Positions 1 through 8,658 are shown, numbered from the stretch's first letter. The stretch is 20,234 nucleotides of DNA from CAWVWD01 sp965662365 (GCA_965662365.1 CBFIHR010000079.1:1-20234); one strand, 5' to 3'. The notes: generated from the letters alone by a model not told the origin. Program-made: numbers and translations.

Positions 1-2070
1 CAGAGTTAATTGTCCAATTGTAAGTTTCAAAATTATTTGGTGTAATTGCGTACGGTTCCGTACCGATACAAACATCTATATCGCCAGTAATTTGTGGCTG
101 ATTTGGAACGTCCAAAATAGTGATTGGAATGTTTTGCGTTGGACTTGAGCCGCAAATATTGGTAGCCGAAACGCTAAGTTCATTCGTTCCAATATTTTGA
201 AAATTCACTATGGCTTGATTATTATTTGTGGTAATTGTTGCCCCCGAGTTGGCTAAATTCCAGACGTAACTAACATTGGCGGAAGCCGAAACGGAATAAT
301 TGTAATTGCTTAAACAAACGGTCGAATCGCCTTGAATAGTCGCTGGTGTTTGTGGAATAGTGAGTACGTCAATATTTAAGATTCGTGGCGTTCCGTTGCC
401 ACAATCATTTGATGGAACAACTGATAATTGATATGTTCCGGGCGTTGTCCAAGTGATATTTGCTGCGTTGTTAGATTGCGTCAAGATGCCGCCACCAGAA
501 AGCGTCCAGGTATAATTGATAGCGTTTTCGGCAGGTACGAAATAGGAGTTTTGCCCCAAACAGACGACAGAATCGCCTTGAATATTTTGTGGTTGATTCG
601 GCAAATCTTCGACCTCAACGGTAATCGCATTATTGCAACCGTCAGAAGTAGTGACCGCTAAGGTGTGAAAACCAGAAGTCGTCCAATCGACAAAAACAGC
701 ATTGTTTAAAGTCGTTAAATTACCGCCCGAAGACAGCGACCAAGTATAAGAAAAACCACCAATATTTGGCACAGAATAATTCTCAATACCGAGACAAACC
801 TCGTTGTCGCCGGTTATGCCAGTGATGCCAGAGTTGGTATTATTGACGACAATTATTTTGGATAATGCTTGTCCTGAACCACAACTATTCGACGGTGTGA
901 CGGTCAAAGTGTGTGTGCCAGGCGTTGTCCAATCAACAGAAACTTGATTGCCATTTGGTAAAACTGTTCCGCCGCCGGAAAGTGTCCAGGCGTAATTGAC
1001 GCCAGTTTGTGGTTGCGTCAAATAAGATTGTGAGCCGATGCAAACGGTGTCAATTCCGATAATCGAAGTTGGTTGTTGTGGCACATTCACGACATTTACC
1101 GTAACGGTTCTTGCTGTTCCGCTTCCGCAAATATTAGATGGCGTGACGGTTAGCGTATAAGTGCCAGCAGTTGTCCAGTTGATAGTTGCCGTATTACCCA
1201 AAAAGTTCAATGCTCCGCCGCCTGACAGTTGCCAGATATAGTTTGTATTCGATTGACCAACAACGCTGTAAGTCTCTGTGCCGATACAAACGGTTGTATT
1301 TCCAACAAAAGAAGAAGGTTGCTGTGGTACGTCATTGACTGTAATTGTGATTTGTCGAGAAGAACCGTTGCCACATTCATTCGTTGGAGTAACGATAAGC
1401 GTGTGTGTGCCTGGTGTTGTCCAGTTGACGGTTGCAGTATTTCCATTTTCGGTTATTGTTCCGCCAGAGCTTAAGTTCCAGTTGTAAGTTACTCCGGTGA
1501 CACTTGGTACAGAATAATTTTGCGTACTCAGACAGGTATTCGTTACACCTTGAATAGTAGTCGGTTGTAAGGGGATTTTATCAACAATAATTGGCAAACT
1601 GGCGATTTGTCCAACACCACAAACATTGGACGGTTCGACAAAAAGTGTATGATTTCCCGTCACTGCCCAGTTTGTAATAACTGTATTGCCAAGTGGAAAT
1701 AAACTTCCGCCACCAGAAATTGACCAGTTGTAGTTTTCCCCAAAAACATTGACGACCGAATAAGTTTCTGAACCTAAACAAGCAGTTGAGTCGCCCGTGA
1801 TTGTTGGTAGTTCGGGAACGTCTAACACTCGGACTTCGTAAGTAAACGGTACACCATTTCCACAGACATTATTAGAAGTGACAGTGATGGTGTGCAAACC
1901 TTTTGTTGTCCAATTAATCGTCGCAACGCTACCATTCGCAACGATTATCCCACCGCCAGAAAGCGTCCAGTTATAGGTTGTTCCTGGGCCAGGGTCGATA
2001 GGAATCGTATAGGTTTTTTGCGATAAGCAAGTAACCGAATCTCCTATTAATTCGCGTACAGGTAGTGGTA
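1..2070 (-). repeat. Tandem PKD-like domain repeats, ~246-bp period
   Basis: Nine successive units are marked by the first conserved Cys codon, whose low coordinate is 2027, 1778, 1532, 1286, 1040, 794, 560, 314 and 68. The spacing is therefore 83, 82, 82, 82, 82, 78, 82 and 82 codons. Each unit also has a second Cys in an N.CG motif about 60 residues later and a central YNW.LSGGG turn. The two Cys could form a disulfide in the exported domain (inference). The unit beginning at Cys 794 is four codons short and diverges near its second Cys. The last unit is cut by the window edge. Confidence 0.9.
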
Positions 2071-3484
2071 AGCAGGATAATTTGGTAATAAAGACATCCG
2101 TATTACTACTACTATTTAAGGTGTCTAAATCAAAGATTGCTTGACCTAAAAACTGTCCAGTTGCATAAAGCGATTCGTTGTCATCAGCGATGATGCCATT
2201 TACTCGACTACCAAATCCGCCTTCAATTTGACGTAAGAATTCTGGATTTCCTAAAAGGTCATATTTGGCAATAAAAGCCTCTGAAGTTGGCGTTTGTAAA
2301 GTGGTATTACCACTGATTAGTGAAATATCGAAGTCTCCGGCAAGGTATAAATTACCGTTTCGAGCAGTTAAACTCAGTACATTTTCGTTGCCGGTTCCAC
2401 CGATTGTAGTCATCCATTCCCAGCCTGCATTATTCGTATTTGCTTTCGCAATAAAAATATCAGGCGTTGAAATAGAACTGGAATTAGCTGCTGTCGTTCC
2501 CGAAAAAGATAAATCGCCCAAAAATTCTCCGGCTATGTAAATATCGTTACTTTCATCTACTGCGATTTCAACTCCCAAACCATCAAAACCATCAGGCCCG
2601 ACGCCAGTTCCACTGGTTACATTTTTGGTTAGCCCTAACGACGAACCATTATATCTACGAGCAAAAACCAGTAAATCTTGAATCCCGTTCACGGCACAAC
2701 CCAAACAAGAAAAGCTGTAAGCGTAACCTCCAATGACTGGGTTTCCTTGATTATCTACGGCGATAGAGCCAACATAAGTTCGTGTCGCAGCGGAAACATT
2801 CACACCTGTATTATACGTGCCGTTTGTATTAAATTTGGCTAAATAACTTGTAGGAGTGTTACCACTTCCCGAGGATGGTATGGCTGCATTTCCGTTGGGA
2901 AATTGGACTTGACCTTGGAAAACACCCGTTACAAAAACGGAACCGTCACCAGCGACCGCCATATCAAATCCATCAAAGGGCAAGCTATTAATGTTAATAT
3001 TAGGGGTATAAATATTTCGGACCCACGAAAAAACACCGTTGTTGTTATATTTGGCAACAAAGAAATTAGAGGTTGTTCCGATTGCAGTAATATTTGTTCC
3101 GCTGAAATTAACGGCTCCTTGATAAGATCCTGCTACATAAACATTTAGGTTATCATCAAGCCCAATCGAAAAGCCTTGTTCTGAACCAGTACCACCAATT
3201 GATTTTGCCCAAATTACATTCCCTAAAGAATCAAATTTTGCAAAAAAGACATCTCCAGTTGCAGTTGTTGTGAGCGTTATTGTATCAATCTGTAATGTAT
3301 CTTTAAATGTGCCGACAATATATAAATTACCTAATGTATCTCGTTGAATGTCAGTGGCTTCGTCTAAGTTTTGAGCTCCGTATGCTCTTGCCCACTCAAA
3401 GGATTGTGCGTTGGTGTTATTTATAAAAAAGAAAGAAAGTGTCATTGCGATAAGCAATGCGGCAGGTTTTAGTGTTGTAGTCAT
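1..3484 (-). CDS. Giant secreted SBBP beta-propeller / PKD-like repeat protein (C-terminus beyond window)
   Basis: The gene is partial: at least 1161 codons are open on the minus strand from ATG at 3484 to the left edge. Residues 1-27 form a signal peptide (hydrophobic core, cleavage after TNA). Residues ~28-470 carry repeated motifs such as VFFAKFDSLGNVIWAKSIGG and 'D..GN.Y..G.F.G...F', typical of SBBP-type beta-propeller repeats in Bacteroidota surface proteins. From ~residue 480 onward come tandem PKD/Ig-like units with the pattern GDS..C(L/I)G...Y.V...YNW.LSGGG......NW...G.H.L.V...N.CG. Codon phase was checked at several points, so there is no frameshift. Family knowledge says such proteins usually end in a T9SS or gliding-motility sorting domain, which would lie outside the window. 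Surface adhesin or filament is the likely role, by inference. The gene is divergent from the metallo-hydrolase gene at 3744. Confidence 0.88.
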   Translation of the reverse strand, partial: MTTTLKPAALLIAMTLSFFFINNTNAQSFEWARAYGAQNLDEATDIQRDTLGNLYIVGTFKDTLQIDTITLTTTATGDVFFAKFDSLGNVIWAKSIGGTGSEQGFSIGLDDNLNVYVAGSYQGAVNFSGTNITAIGTTSNFFVAKYNNNGVFSWVRNIYTPNININSLPFDGFDMAVAGDGSVFVTGVFQGQVQFPNGNAAIPSSGSGNTPTSYLAKFNTNGTYNTGVNVSAATRTYVGSIAVDNQGNPVIGGYAYSFSCLGCAVNGIQDLLVFARRYNGSSLGLTKNVTSGTGVGPDGFDGLGVEIAVDESNDIYIAGEFLGDLSFSGTTAANSSSISTPDIFIAKANTNNAGWEWMTTIGGTGNENVLSLTARNGNLYLAGDFDISLISGNTTLQTPTSEAFIAKYDLLGNPEFLRQIEGGFGSRVNGIIADDNESLYATGQFLGQAIFDLDTLNSSSNTDVFITKLSCLPLPVRELIGDSVTCLSQKTYTIPIDPGPGTTYNWTLSGGGIIVANGSVATINWTTKGLHTITVTSNNVCGNGVPFTYEVRVLDVPELPTITGDSTACLGSETYSVVNVFGENYNWSISGGGSLFPLGNTVITNWAVTGNHTLFVEPSNVCGVGQIASLPIIVDKIPLQPTTIQGVTNTCLSTQNYSVPSVTGVTYNWNLSSGGTITENGNTATVNWTTPGTHTLIVTPTNECGNGSSRQITITVNDVPQQPSSFVGNTTVCIGTETYSVVGQSNTNYIWQLSGGGALNFLGNTATINWTTAGTYTLTVTPSNICGSGTARTVTVNVVNVPQQPTSIIGIDTVCIGSQSYLTQPQTGVNYAWTLSGGGTVLPNGNQVSVDWTTPGTHTLTVTPSNSCGSGQALSKIIVVNNTNSGITGITGDNEVCLGIENYSVPNIGGFSYTWSLSSGGNLTTLNNAVFVDWTTSGFHTLAVTTSDGCNNAITVEVEDLPNQPQNIQGDSVVCLGQNSYFVPAENAINYTWTLSGGGILTQSNNAANITWTTPGTYQLSVVPSNDCGNGTPRILNIDVLTIPQTPATIQGDSTVCLSNYNYSVSASANVSYVWNLANSGATITTNNNQAIVNFQNIGTNELSVSATNICGSSPTQNIPITILDVPNQPQITGDIDVCIGTEPYAITPNNFETYNWTINS

Positions 3485-3504
3485 AATGTGTTGGTTTTAA
3501 TGTT

Positions 3505-3521
3505 CATAGGTACGACCTATG
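3505..3521 (-). promoter_or_regulatory. Small perfect hairpin in the leader of the giant repeat protein gene
   Basis: CATAGGT and ACCTATG (3505-3511 and 3515-3521) are perfect complements around a 3-base ACG loop, 20 bases upstream of the start codon at 3484. In the transcript this would be a compact stem-loop just before the ribosome landing site. Its role is unknown; it could be an mRNA-stability element or a protein-binding palindrome. Confidence 0.35.
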
Positions 3522-3743
3522 GCTACTCAAATTCAACCCTTTTAGGATTGGTTAATATGTGATTTTAGTTGATTTTCAGTCTGAACGTGTGAGACATTGA
3601 ATAAACTTGAAATTTGTTTTTTTGTTTGTCAGAATTTAGATTTTAATCATTTTGAGTGAACTTTTTGGAGTGTGATTTTTTTGACTGGAGAATACAGGTT
3701 TTGTGGATAAAGTGGATTTTGTGGAAGACTAAAAAGAATAGAG

Positions 3744-4625
3744 ATGAATAATTTTGATCAACTAAGAATCGGCGGCTATTCAACGGCATTGTTTTCAACT
3801 TGGTTTTTTGTAGAAGAATTGGGGTTGTTGTTTGATGCCGGTGATGGTGTATCGAGTACTTTGTTACAAAAAAGTAGAAAAATTAAAAATGTTTTTATTT
3901 CTCACGCTGACCGTGATCATCTCACAGGTTTGTTACAGTTTAATCAATTAAATGCTCGTGAAGGTTTGGTTATTCACTATCCGGCAGATTCTGGTTCATT
4001 TCCTGCGTTGGCGGAGTTTATGAAAAGATTTGACTGGCACGTAAAAGGCACGCTTTGGAAACCGATTCGAGAAAATCATGATTTTGAGATTAAACCTAAG
4101 ATTTTTGTCCGTTCGATTCGGAATAGTCATATCTCAGTTGCAGAGGGAATTACGAAGAGCTTGAGCTATTTGGTACAAACGAAAACTCCCAAGTTAAAAG
4201 TTGAGTTTCAGCGATTATCCGGTAACGAAATTAAAAAAATAGCATTGGAAAAAGGTCGAGAATATTTAACTCAAATTGAAACTAAAAATATTTTAGGCTA
4301 TTCGGGGGACACTTCAATTGACCATTACGACCATTGGAATAATACGAAAATTCTGATTCACGAAGCGACTTTTTTGGACGATCATGAAAAGTTAAATAAT
4401 CATGCGAATAAGCATAGTAACTTAGAGGAAGTCATCAGAATGGTTTCAGAAATTAAGGTGGAAAAACTGATTTTGAGCCACTTTTCTTCTCGATATTCTA
4501 AAAGTGAAATTGACGCTACAATTCGTAAATTGTGTAAAACATATCGGATTGATATTCCTATTTATCGGATTTTGCCTGGTGAAGTTTGTTTGGATATTTT
4601 GAGTAGTGAGATTATTAATCGTTAG
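3744..4625 (+). CDS. RNase Z-like metallo-beta-lactamase-fold hydrolase
   Basis: This 293-residue cytoplasmic protein has the MBL-fold metal-site order of the RNase Z/ElaC group. The first loop is SHADRDH (H54, D56, D58, H59), followed by H129, D189 in YSGDTS, the RNase Z-like HEATF (H206), H224 in a HANKHS segment and H246 in LSHFSSRY. The late motifs (HEATF, HFSSRY) are characteristic of tRNA 3'-processing enzymes. The first loop departs from the usual HxHxDH because the second His is Asp56. It may therefore be a tRNase Z paralogue or a separate hydrolase with altered metal affinity. There is no signal peptide. The ATG at 3744 starts right before the first strand, giving normal family length. 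It is divergent from the giant repeat gene and convergent with the GH16 gene. Confidence 0.8.
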   Translation: MNNFDQLRIGGYSTALFSTWFFVEELGLLFDAGDGVSSTLLQKSRKIKNVFISHADRDHLTGLLQFNQLNAREGLVIHYPADSGSFPALAEFMKRFDWHVKGTLWKPIRENHDFEIKPKIFVRSIRNSHISVAEGITKSLSYLVQTKTPKLKVEFQRLSGNEIKKIALEKGREYLTQIETKNILGYSGDTSIDHYDHWNNTKILIHEATFLDDHEKLNNHANKHSNLEEVIRMVSEIKVEKLILSHFSSRYSKSEIDATIRKLCKTYRIDIPIYRILPGEVCLDILSSEIINR

Positions 4626-4656
4626 TCGTAGCCTCACCTGTTGTGAAGCTACGACT
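4624..4656. terminator. Hairpin between convergent MBL hydrolase and GH16 genes
   Basis: AGTCGTAGC (4624-4632) pairs with GCTACGACT (4648-4656). An inner TCAC/GTGA stem (4634-4637 with 4643-4646) sits across a C/A mismatch and closes a 5-base loop. The stem begins inside the upstream stop codon. The following T-run is weak, so termination rests mainly on the stem and on its position between convergent genes. Confidence 0.5.
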
Positions 4657-4668
4657 TGATTTAGCAAT

Positions 4669-6291
4669 TTATTGTTTCAAAAATTTCAAATTGTAATGAT
4701 TTTTTTTGGTACTGAAATTAATAAAATAATATCCTTGATTCAAATCAGATAAACCATTGATTTGTAATTGATTATCAGTAATATTTTTTTGATATGTTTT
4801 AACTAATTTTCCATCAATGCTATGAATATTTATGATAATATTTTCCTGAATATTCTCCTCTAACTCGATGGTCATTACATCCTTAACAGGATTTGGAAAA
4901 TAAGTAGGCGTTTTATTTTCAACTACTTTTTGAGTAGAATTCGGGGTGAGTTCATACACTCGAACGTAGTCGATTTCCATAGCCGATTGCGTAAAATTCG
5001 GGTCGATTGATGGTTCGATAGCGATATTTAAAAGTAAATATTGTTCTGCATCAAATGGCCAAGTGCTGGCATCTTTTACTGGTGGATTGTAAGTATAATG
5101 AATCGCTCCGTCCACACTGAAAACCATTTTTTCTGCTGTCCATTCTAATGCATAAACGTGAAAATCAGTCGAAGCGGTCGGAATTGTTTGGCCACCATGG
5201 TTGATTGTGCCACCAAAACTCGAAGGGGTGTGCATCGCACTTTGAACATAGTTTTGATTATTGCCCCAATGTTCCATAATATCGATTTCGCCACAAGCCG
5301 GCCAGCCTGTTGTTCCAAAACCTTGTGTTTGCCAATAAGCACCAGCTTCGTTGATGTTTTTACCTAACATCCAAATCGCCGGCCAAGTCCCTACGCCAGT
5401 CGGTAGTTTCGCTCGGATTTCTACTCTACCATATTGAAAGGCGAATTTTGAGTTTAACCTTGCTGAAGTGTATTGTTTCGTGTGTCCTTGATTCGTGTAG
5501 TTTTCTTTTTTCGCAATGATTTTTAAAATACCGTTATCGACAACAGCATTATCCGTTCGGTCGGTGTAATGTTGGATTTCGCCATTGAACCAGCTGCCGC
5601 CTGCCGGTAATTGTGTTTGATGAAACCATTTGGTAGCGTCAATTGCTCCATCGGTATTAAATTCATCTGACCAGATCAAGTTCCCAAAAACTGGTGGTGC
5701 TGGAATCGTCCCATCATAATCAAAATCATCAATGTAGGCCAAAACTTCATCTGTGTTATTTTCACCATTTAATTGAATCAAAACACGATTAAAATCTGTG
5801 CGTTGCGTCGGTGGGGGAGACGCTCCATCTAAATTGATATAATTATCATTTTGAAAATCAAAGGTGATGGTTTGCCATTGATTTAACGTAATCGTTTTGA
5901 TAATTTCCGATTGAGTTGACCACGGTGCGCCTAAAGTTCCGTCTTGTAGTTTTAAAGAAACTTGATTGGTTTGGCTGCCTGTTAATCCGCTCGATGGTAC
6001 ATAAATTTTGAAAGAAAAAGTATGACCGGTGGAAAAATCAAAATTGTCAGCAATGCCAAATCGGATATTCGCATAATCCCCTCCAACATCGTGATATTCC
6101 AAAACGGTTGCGGAAGTATTGATGCCTTGCTGATGTGGATTCATTAAACTGGTGTTGATATTACAGTCATCGCCCGTCCAGCCTGAAATCGTTCCATTTC
6201 CTTCAAAGTCGTCTTGAATAGAAATCGTTTGAGCATTTATAAATATTGATACGCTGAATAATAGGAAAAATAGTATTGATACCTTTCTCAT
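4669..6291 (-). CDS. Secreted GH16 beta-glucanase (laminarinase-like) with T9SS sorting domain
   Basis: This 540-residue protein has a signal peptide at residues 1-20 (cleavage after FINA) and a jelly-roll-like module at ~24-195 (begins DDFEGNG, ends AYIDDFDYDG) that resembles carbohydrate-binding domains. The GH16 catalytic domain spans ~203-447. It contains WSDEFN, the WPAIWMLG segment and the active site GEIDIMEHWG, with E335 as nucleophile, D337, and E340 as acid/base, plus the terminal MEIDYVRVYEL. Residues ~464-540 (FPNPVKD, then GKLV, then LNQGYYFINF) form a type A T9SS C-terminal sorting domain. GH16 enzymes with EIDIME usually hydrolyse beta-1,3- or beta-1,3/1,4-glucans such as laminarin; the exact substrate is inferred. 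The enzyme should be exported and surface-attached or released. No SusC/D partner lies in the window, so it is not in a visible polysaccharide utilisation locus. Confidence 0.93.
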   Translation of the reverse strand: MRKVSILFFLLFSVSIFINAQTISIQDDFEGNGTISGWTGDDCNINTSLMNPHQQGINTSATVLEYHDVGGDYANIRFGIADNFDFSTGHTFSFKIYVPSSGLTGSQTNQVSLKLQDGTLGAPWSTQSEIIKTITLNQWQTITFDFQNDNYINLDGASPPPTQRTDFNRVLIQLNGENNTDEVLAYIDDFDYDGTIPAPPVFGNLIWSDEFNTDGAIDATKWFHQTQLPAGGSWFNGEIQHYTDRTDNAVVDNGILKIIAKKENYTNQGHTKQYTSARLNSKFAFQYGRVEIRAKLPTGVGTWPAIWMLGKNINEAGAYWQTQGFGTTGWPACGEIDIMEHWGNNQNYVQSAMHTPSSFGGTINHGGQTIPTASTDFHVYALEWTAEKMVFSVDGAIHYTYNPPVKDASTWPFDAEQYLLLNIAIEPSIDPNFTQSAMEIDYVRVYELTPNSTQKVVENKTPTYFPNPVKDVMTIELEENIQENIIINIHSIDGKLVKTYQKNITDNQLQINGLSDLNQGYYFINFSTKKNHYNLKFLKQ

Positions 6292-6656
6292 TTATAATTA
6301 TTTAAATTGGTTTATTTTCTACATTTCTATAAAGATAAGTTATCAAGTTGAAAATAGTTATCTTTGAAGGTTTTTTGTTAATTTATCATAATTATGTTGT
6401 GGTTCAACAGCTTAAAAATAGATAATAGTAAAATTAATATGTCGCCTAAATCGCAGTAATTTTTTGTTTCACCTATAAACGAAGGCGGGCAGATTTTCTA
6501 GTTTTTAAGTATGAAAAGTACATTTTATGAATAAATGTATCGTATTAAAGTCGATTCTAATTTAGAATGATTTTAAGTGGTCAAAAAATACTTTGATTCT
6601 TAATCAAAACTGTCGATAGGTTGTTAGAAATGCATTATTAAGTAAATAAACTACTG
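6292..6656. other. Divergent intergenic region between GH16 and DUF3050 genes
   Basis: This 365-bp AT-rich stretch has no convincing gene. It must hold the promoters of both divergent genes. A TATCTTTG matching the Bacteroidota -7 consensus lies on the plus strand at 6359-6366, without a clear TTG at the right distance. Two short inverted repeats lie near the DUF3050 gene and are listed separately. Confidence 0.5.
6554..6608. promoter_or_regulatory. Pair of short inverted repeats upstream of the DUF3050 gene
   Basis: Two perfect 7-bp inverted repeats lie 49-103 bases upstream of the start at 6657: ATTCTAA-T-TTAGAAT (6554-6568) and TTTGATT-CTT-AATCAAA (6592-6608). Their spacing and position would suit operator sites or leader hairpins. 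The background is very AT-rich, so chance is a serious alternative. Confidence 0.25.
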
Positions 6657-7442
6657 ATGGATAAAATTGAATTTATTGAGCAAGAAATTGCTGACTTAAG
6701 AATGAGCTTGACGAATCATAAATTGTATCATGTGTTATCGGATATAGATGACATTCGATTATTTATGGAGTCACACGTTTACGCTGTTTGGGATTTTATG
6801 TCTTTACTTAAAGCCTTACAAAATAACTTGACTTGTACGACTTTACCATGGAAGCCCGTTAAAAATGCGGCAACGGCTCGCTTTATTAATGAAATCGTTT
6901 TCGGAGAAGAAACGGATATTAATGAAAATAAAGTACCTCGAAGTCATTTTGAAATGTATTTAGACGCCATGAAAGAAGTCAATGCCGATACTTCAAAAGT
7001 ATTGAAATTAGTACATTCTATGGATAGTCTGGACAGTGTAGATGCTGTTTTGGCGAAAGTTAAACTACAATCTGCCGAACAAGCATTTTTACAATTTACA
7101 TTCGATACAATCAAAACAAATGAGACGCATAAAATTGCTGCTGCATTTACATTTGGGCGAGAAGATTTGATTCCAGATATGTTTATTGAAATTATTAAAG
7201 GAACGAATAACGATTCACAAAATCGCTTTCCGAAAATGACGTATTATTTGGAAAGACACATCGAAGTTGATGGTGATGAACACGGGCCGTTATCTTTAGC
7301 GATGATTCGAGAATTGTGTGGCGATGACGATAAAAAATGGAACGACGTACTGGAAGTTTCTAAAGCAGCATTGCAACAACGGATTAACTTATGGGACGAA
7401 ATAGCAGCCAAGATTCAGGAAGAAAAATTGGTTGAAGCATAA
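6657..7442 (+). CDS. DUF3050 family protein (heme-oxygenase-like helical fold)
   Basis: This 261-residue soluble protein has no signal peptide. The family pattern is clear: RLFMESHVYAVWDFMSLLKALQ (~34-55), TLPWKP, RFINEIVFGEE (75-85), SHFEMYLDAM (96-105), AAAFTFGREDLIP (161-173), YYLERHIEVDGDEHGP (197-211) and RINLWDEI near the end. As I recall, DUF3050 belongs to the heme-oxygenase-like all-helical clan, which also holds non-heme diiron enzymes. The repeated conserved acids and histidines (E38, H40, D46, E79, E85, H97, E169, H201, E203, D205, H209) would fit a metal or cofactor site, but that is inference and no function is established. It is a single-gene unit that converges on holA across a shared hairpin. 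Confidence 0.85.
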   Translation: MDKIEFIEQEIADLRMSLTNHKLYHVLSDIDDIRLFMESHVYAVWDFMSLLKALQNNLTCTTLPWKPVKNAATARFINEIVFGEETDINENKVPRSHFEMYLDAMKEVNADTSKVLKLVHSMDSLDSVDAVLAKVKLQSAEQAFLQFTFDTIKTNETHKIAAAFTFGREDLIPDMFIEIIKGTNNDSQNRFPKMTYYLERHIEVDGDEHGPLSLAMIRELCGDDDKKWNDVLEVSKAALQQRINLWDEIAAKIQEEKLVEA

Positions 7443-7454
7443 TTGATAAAAGAT

Positions 7455-7490
7455 TTTGTCATCAGTTGATATCATTCAACTGGTGACAAA
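7455..7490. terminator. Bidirectional hairpin between convergent DUF3050 gene and holA
   Basis: TTTGTCATCAGTTGA (7455-7469) pairs with TCAACTGGTGACAAA (7476-7490), making a 15-bp stem with one G-T pair and a 6-base loop. It lies 12 bases after the DUF3050 stop and 18 bases beyond the end of holA. The flanking T-runs are short on both strands, but the arrangement suits a shared terminator. Confidence 0.65.
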
Positions 7491-7508
7491 TCTATCAGGA
7501 ATAAGCGT

Positions 7509-8516
7509 TTAGTGCAAAATACGATACACCAGTTCTTTCAGCAATTCGCTGTCTGTTGTGCTATCTCGATTGACCCCTTTAGATTTCATATCGTATTCGT
7601 GTAATAAGCTGATGATTTGTTCGGTTTTCGATTTATTAAAATTCTTACCAGCCGCCCGGTAATCTTTCAGGAAATAAGATGACCGCAAACCAATTGCTTT
7701 CGCAATATCGTTATCGTGTTGATTTTTGACGGAATGAAAAATATAGACTTTACTGAAAAAATTGTAGAGTGAACTGACGACCATTACCATTGGTCCAGAT
7801 TTTGGATTTGCTTTGAAGTAATTTAAGATTCGGTTCGCCTTTTCGACTTTGCGATAACCGATAGCATTTTGTAACTCAAAGACGTTGTAATCCTTGCTAA
7901 TACCAATATTTTCTTGAATATGTTCCGCCGTGACATTCGTGCCTTTCGGCAAATTGATCATCAACTTATCCAATTCATTAGAAATTTTAGACAGACTCGT
8001 TCCCAGATATTCGACAATCAATTCTGACGCATTTGACGCTAAAGTATAGCCTTTGTCCTTGAGATAACCGCTCGCCCAGTCGGCTATTTTATTATCATAT
8101 AATTTTTTGGATTCAAAGATAATAGCATTTTTACTGGCTTTGAGTGCTTTCGCAAATTTTGTCCGTTTATCGAATTTTTTGTGTTTATAAACAATAACTA
8201 AAATAGTCGTTGGCATCGGTTGATTGATATACTTTTCGAGCTTCACCAAATCCTTCATCTCTTGTGCTTCTTTGATGACAATAACCTGTTTTTCTGCCAT
8301 AATCGGATAGCGTCTTGCCGCATCTAAAACCTGTAAATGATTGCCTTCTTTGCCGTATAGAATAGTTTGATTGAACGCCTTTTGGTCTTCGCTCAATACG
8401 TTATTTTCGATATAATTAGCAATTGCATCAATGTAAAATGGCTCGTCACCGTGCAGAAAATAAATTGGTGCGAAATCTTTTTTTTTGAAAGCGGTTTGTA
8501 TGTCTTTGTATGTCAA
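7509..8516 (-). CDS. holA: DNA polymerase III subunit delta
   Basis: This 335-residue protein matches HolA, the clamp-loader subunit that opens the beta sliding clamp. Seen features are the N-terminal PIYFLHGDEPFYIDAIANYI (~17-36), LDAARRYPIMAEKQVIVIKEAQ (~63-84), a central segment ending in the IGISKDYNVFELQNAIGYR box (~205-223), and a helical C-terminal collar region with MVMVVSSLYNFFSKV. The length is normal for Bacteroidota HolA. The start must be the TTG at 8516: an in-frame TAA lies six codons upstream, there is no ATG in between, and the conserved N-terminus begins right there. It is divergent from the SIMPL gene and convergent with the DUF3050 gene. Confidence 0.92.
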   Translation of the reverse strand: MTYKDIQTAFKKKDFAPIYFLHGDEPFYIDAIANYIENNVLSEDQKAFNQTILYGKEGNHLQVLDAARRYPIMAEKQVIVIKEAQEMKDLVKLEKYINQPMPTTILVIVYKHKKFDKRTKFAKALKASKNAIIFESKKLYDNKIADWASGYLKDKGYTLASNASELIVEYLGTSLSKISNELDKLMINLPKGTNVTAEHIQENIGISKDYNVFELQNAIGYRKVEKANRILNYFKANPKSGPMVMVVSSLYNFFSKVYIFHSVKNQHDNDIAKAIGLRSSYFLKDYRAAGKNFNKSKTEQIISLLHEYDMKSKGVNRDSTTDSELLKELVYRILH

Positions 8517-8658
8517 GGTATTGGTTTTTTAGCGATTAATTGAATCAACGAAGTTAAGGAATCTTCTCTAACACCAAAAAAGATTTTAATCTCATCTTTA
8601 AATGCTGTAACTTACAATCAATATTATTTTATTAAAACCAGAATCAATTAATCAATCA

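Noticed and set aside
1..2070. Tandem repeats as a possible CRISPR array or satellite
   Set aside because: The period is ~246 bp, in phase with codons, and translates to PKD-like domains; there are no short repeats with unique spacers.
428..2540. Several 60-90-codon open frames on either strand opposite or out of phase with the giant gene
   Set aside because: They overlap a fully open, repeat-structured coding frame and show no recognisable protein features.
4669..6291. A polysaccharide utilisation locus around the GH16 gene
   Set aside because: No SusC/SusD-like, sulfatase or other carbohydrate-active gene lies next to it; the neighbours are an MBL hydrolase and DUF3050.
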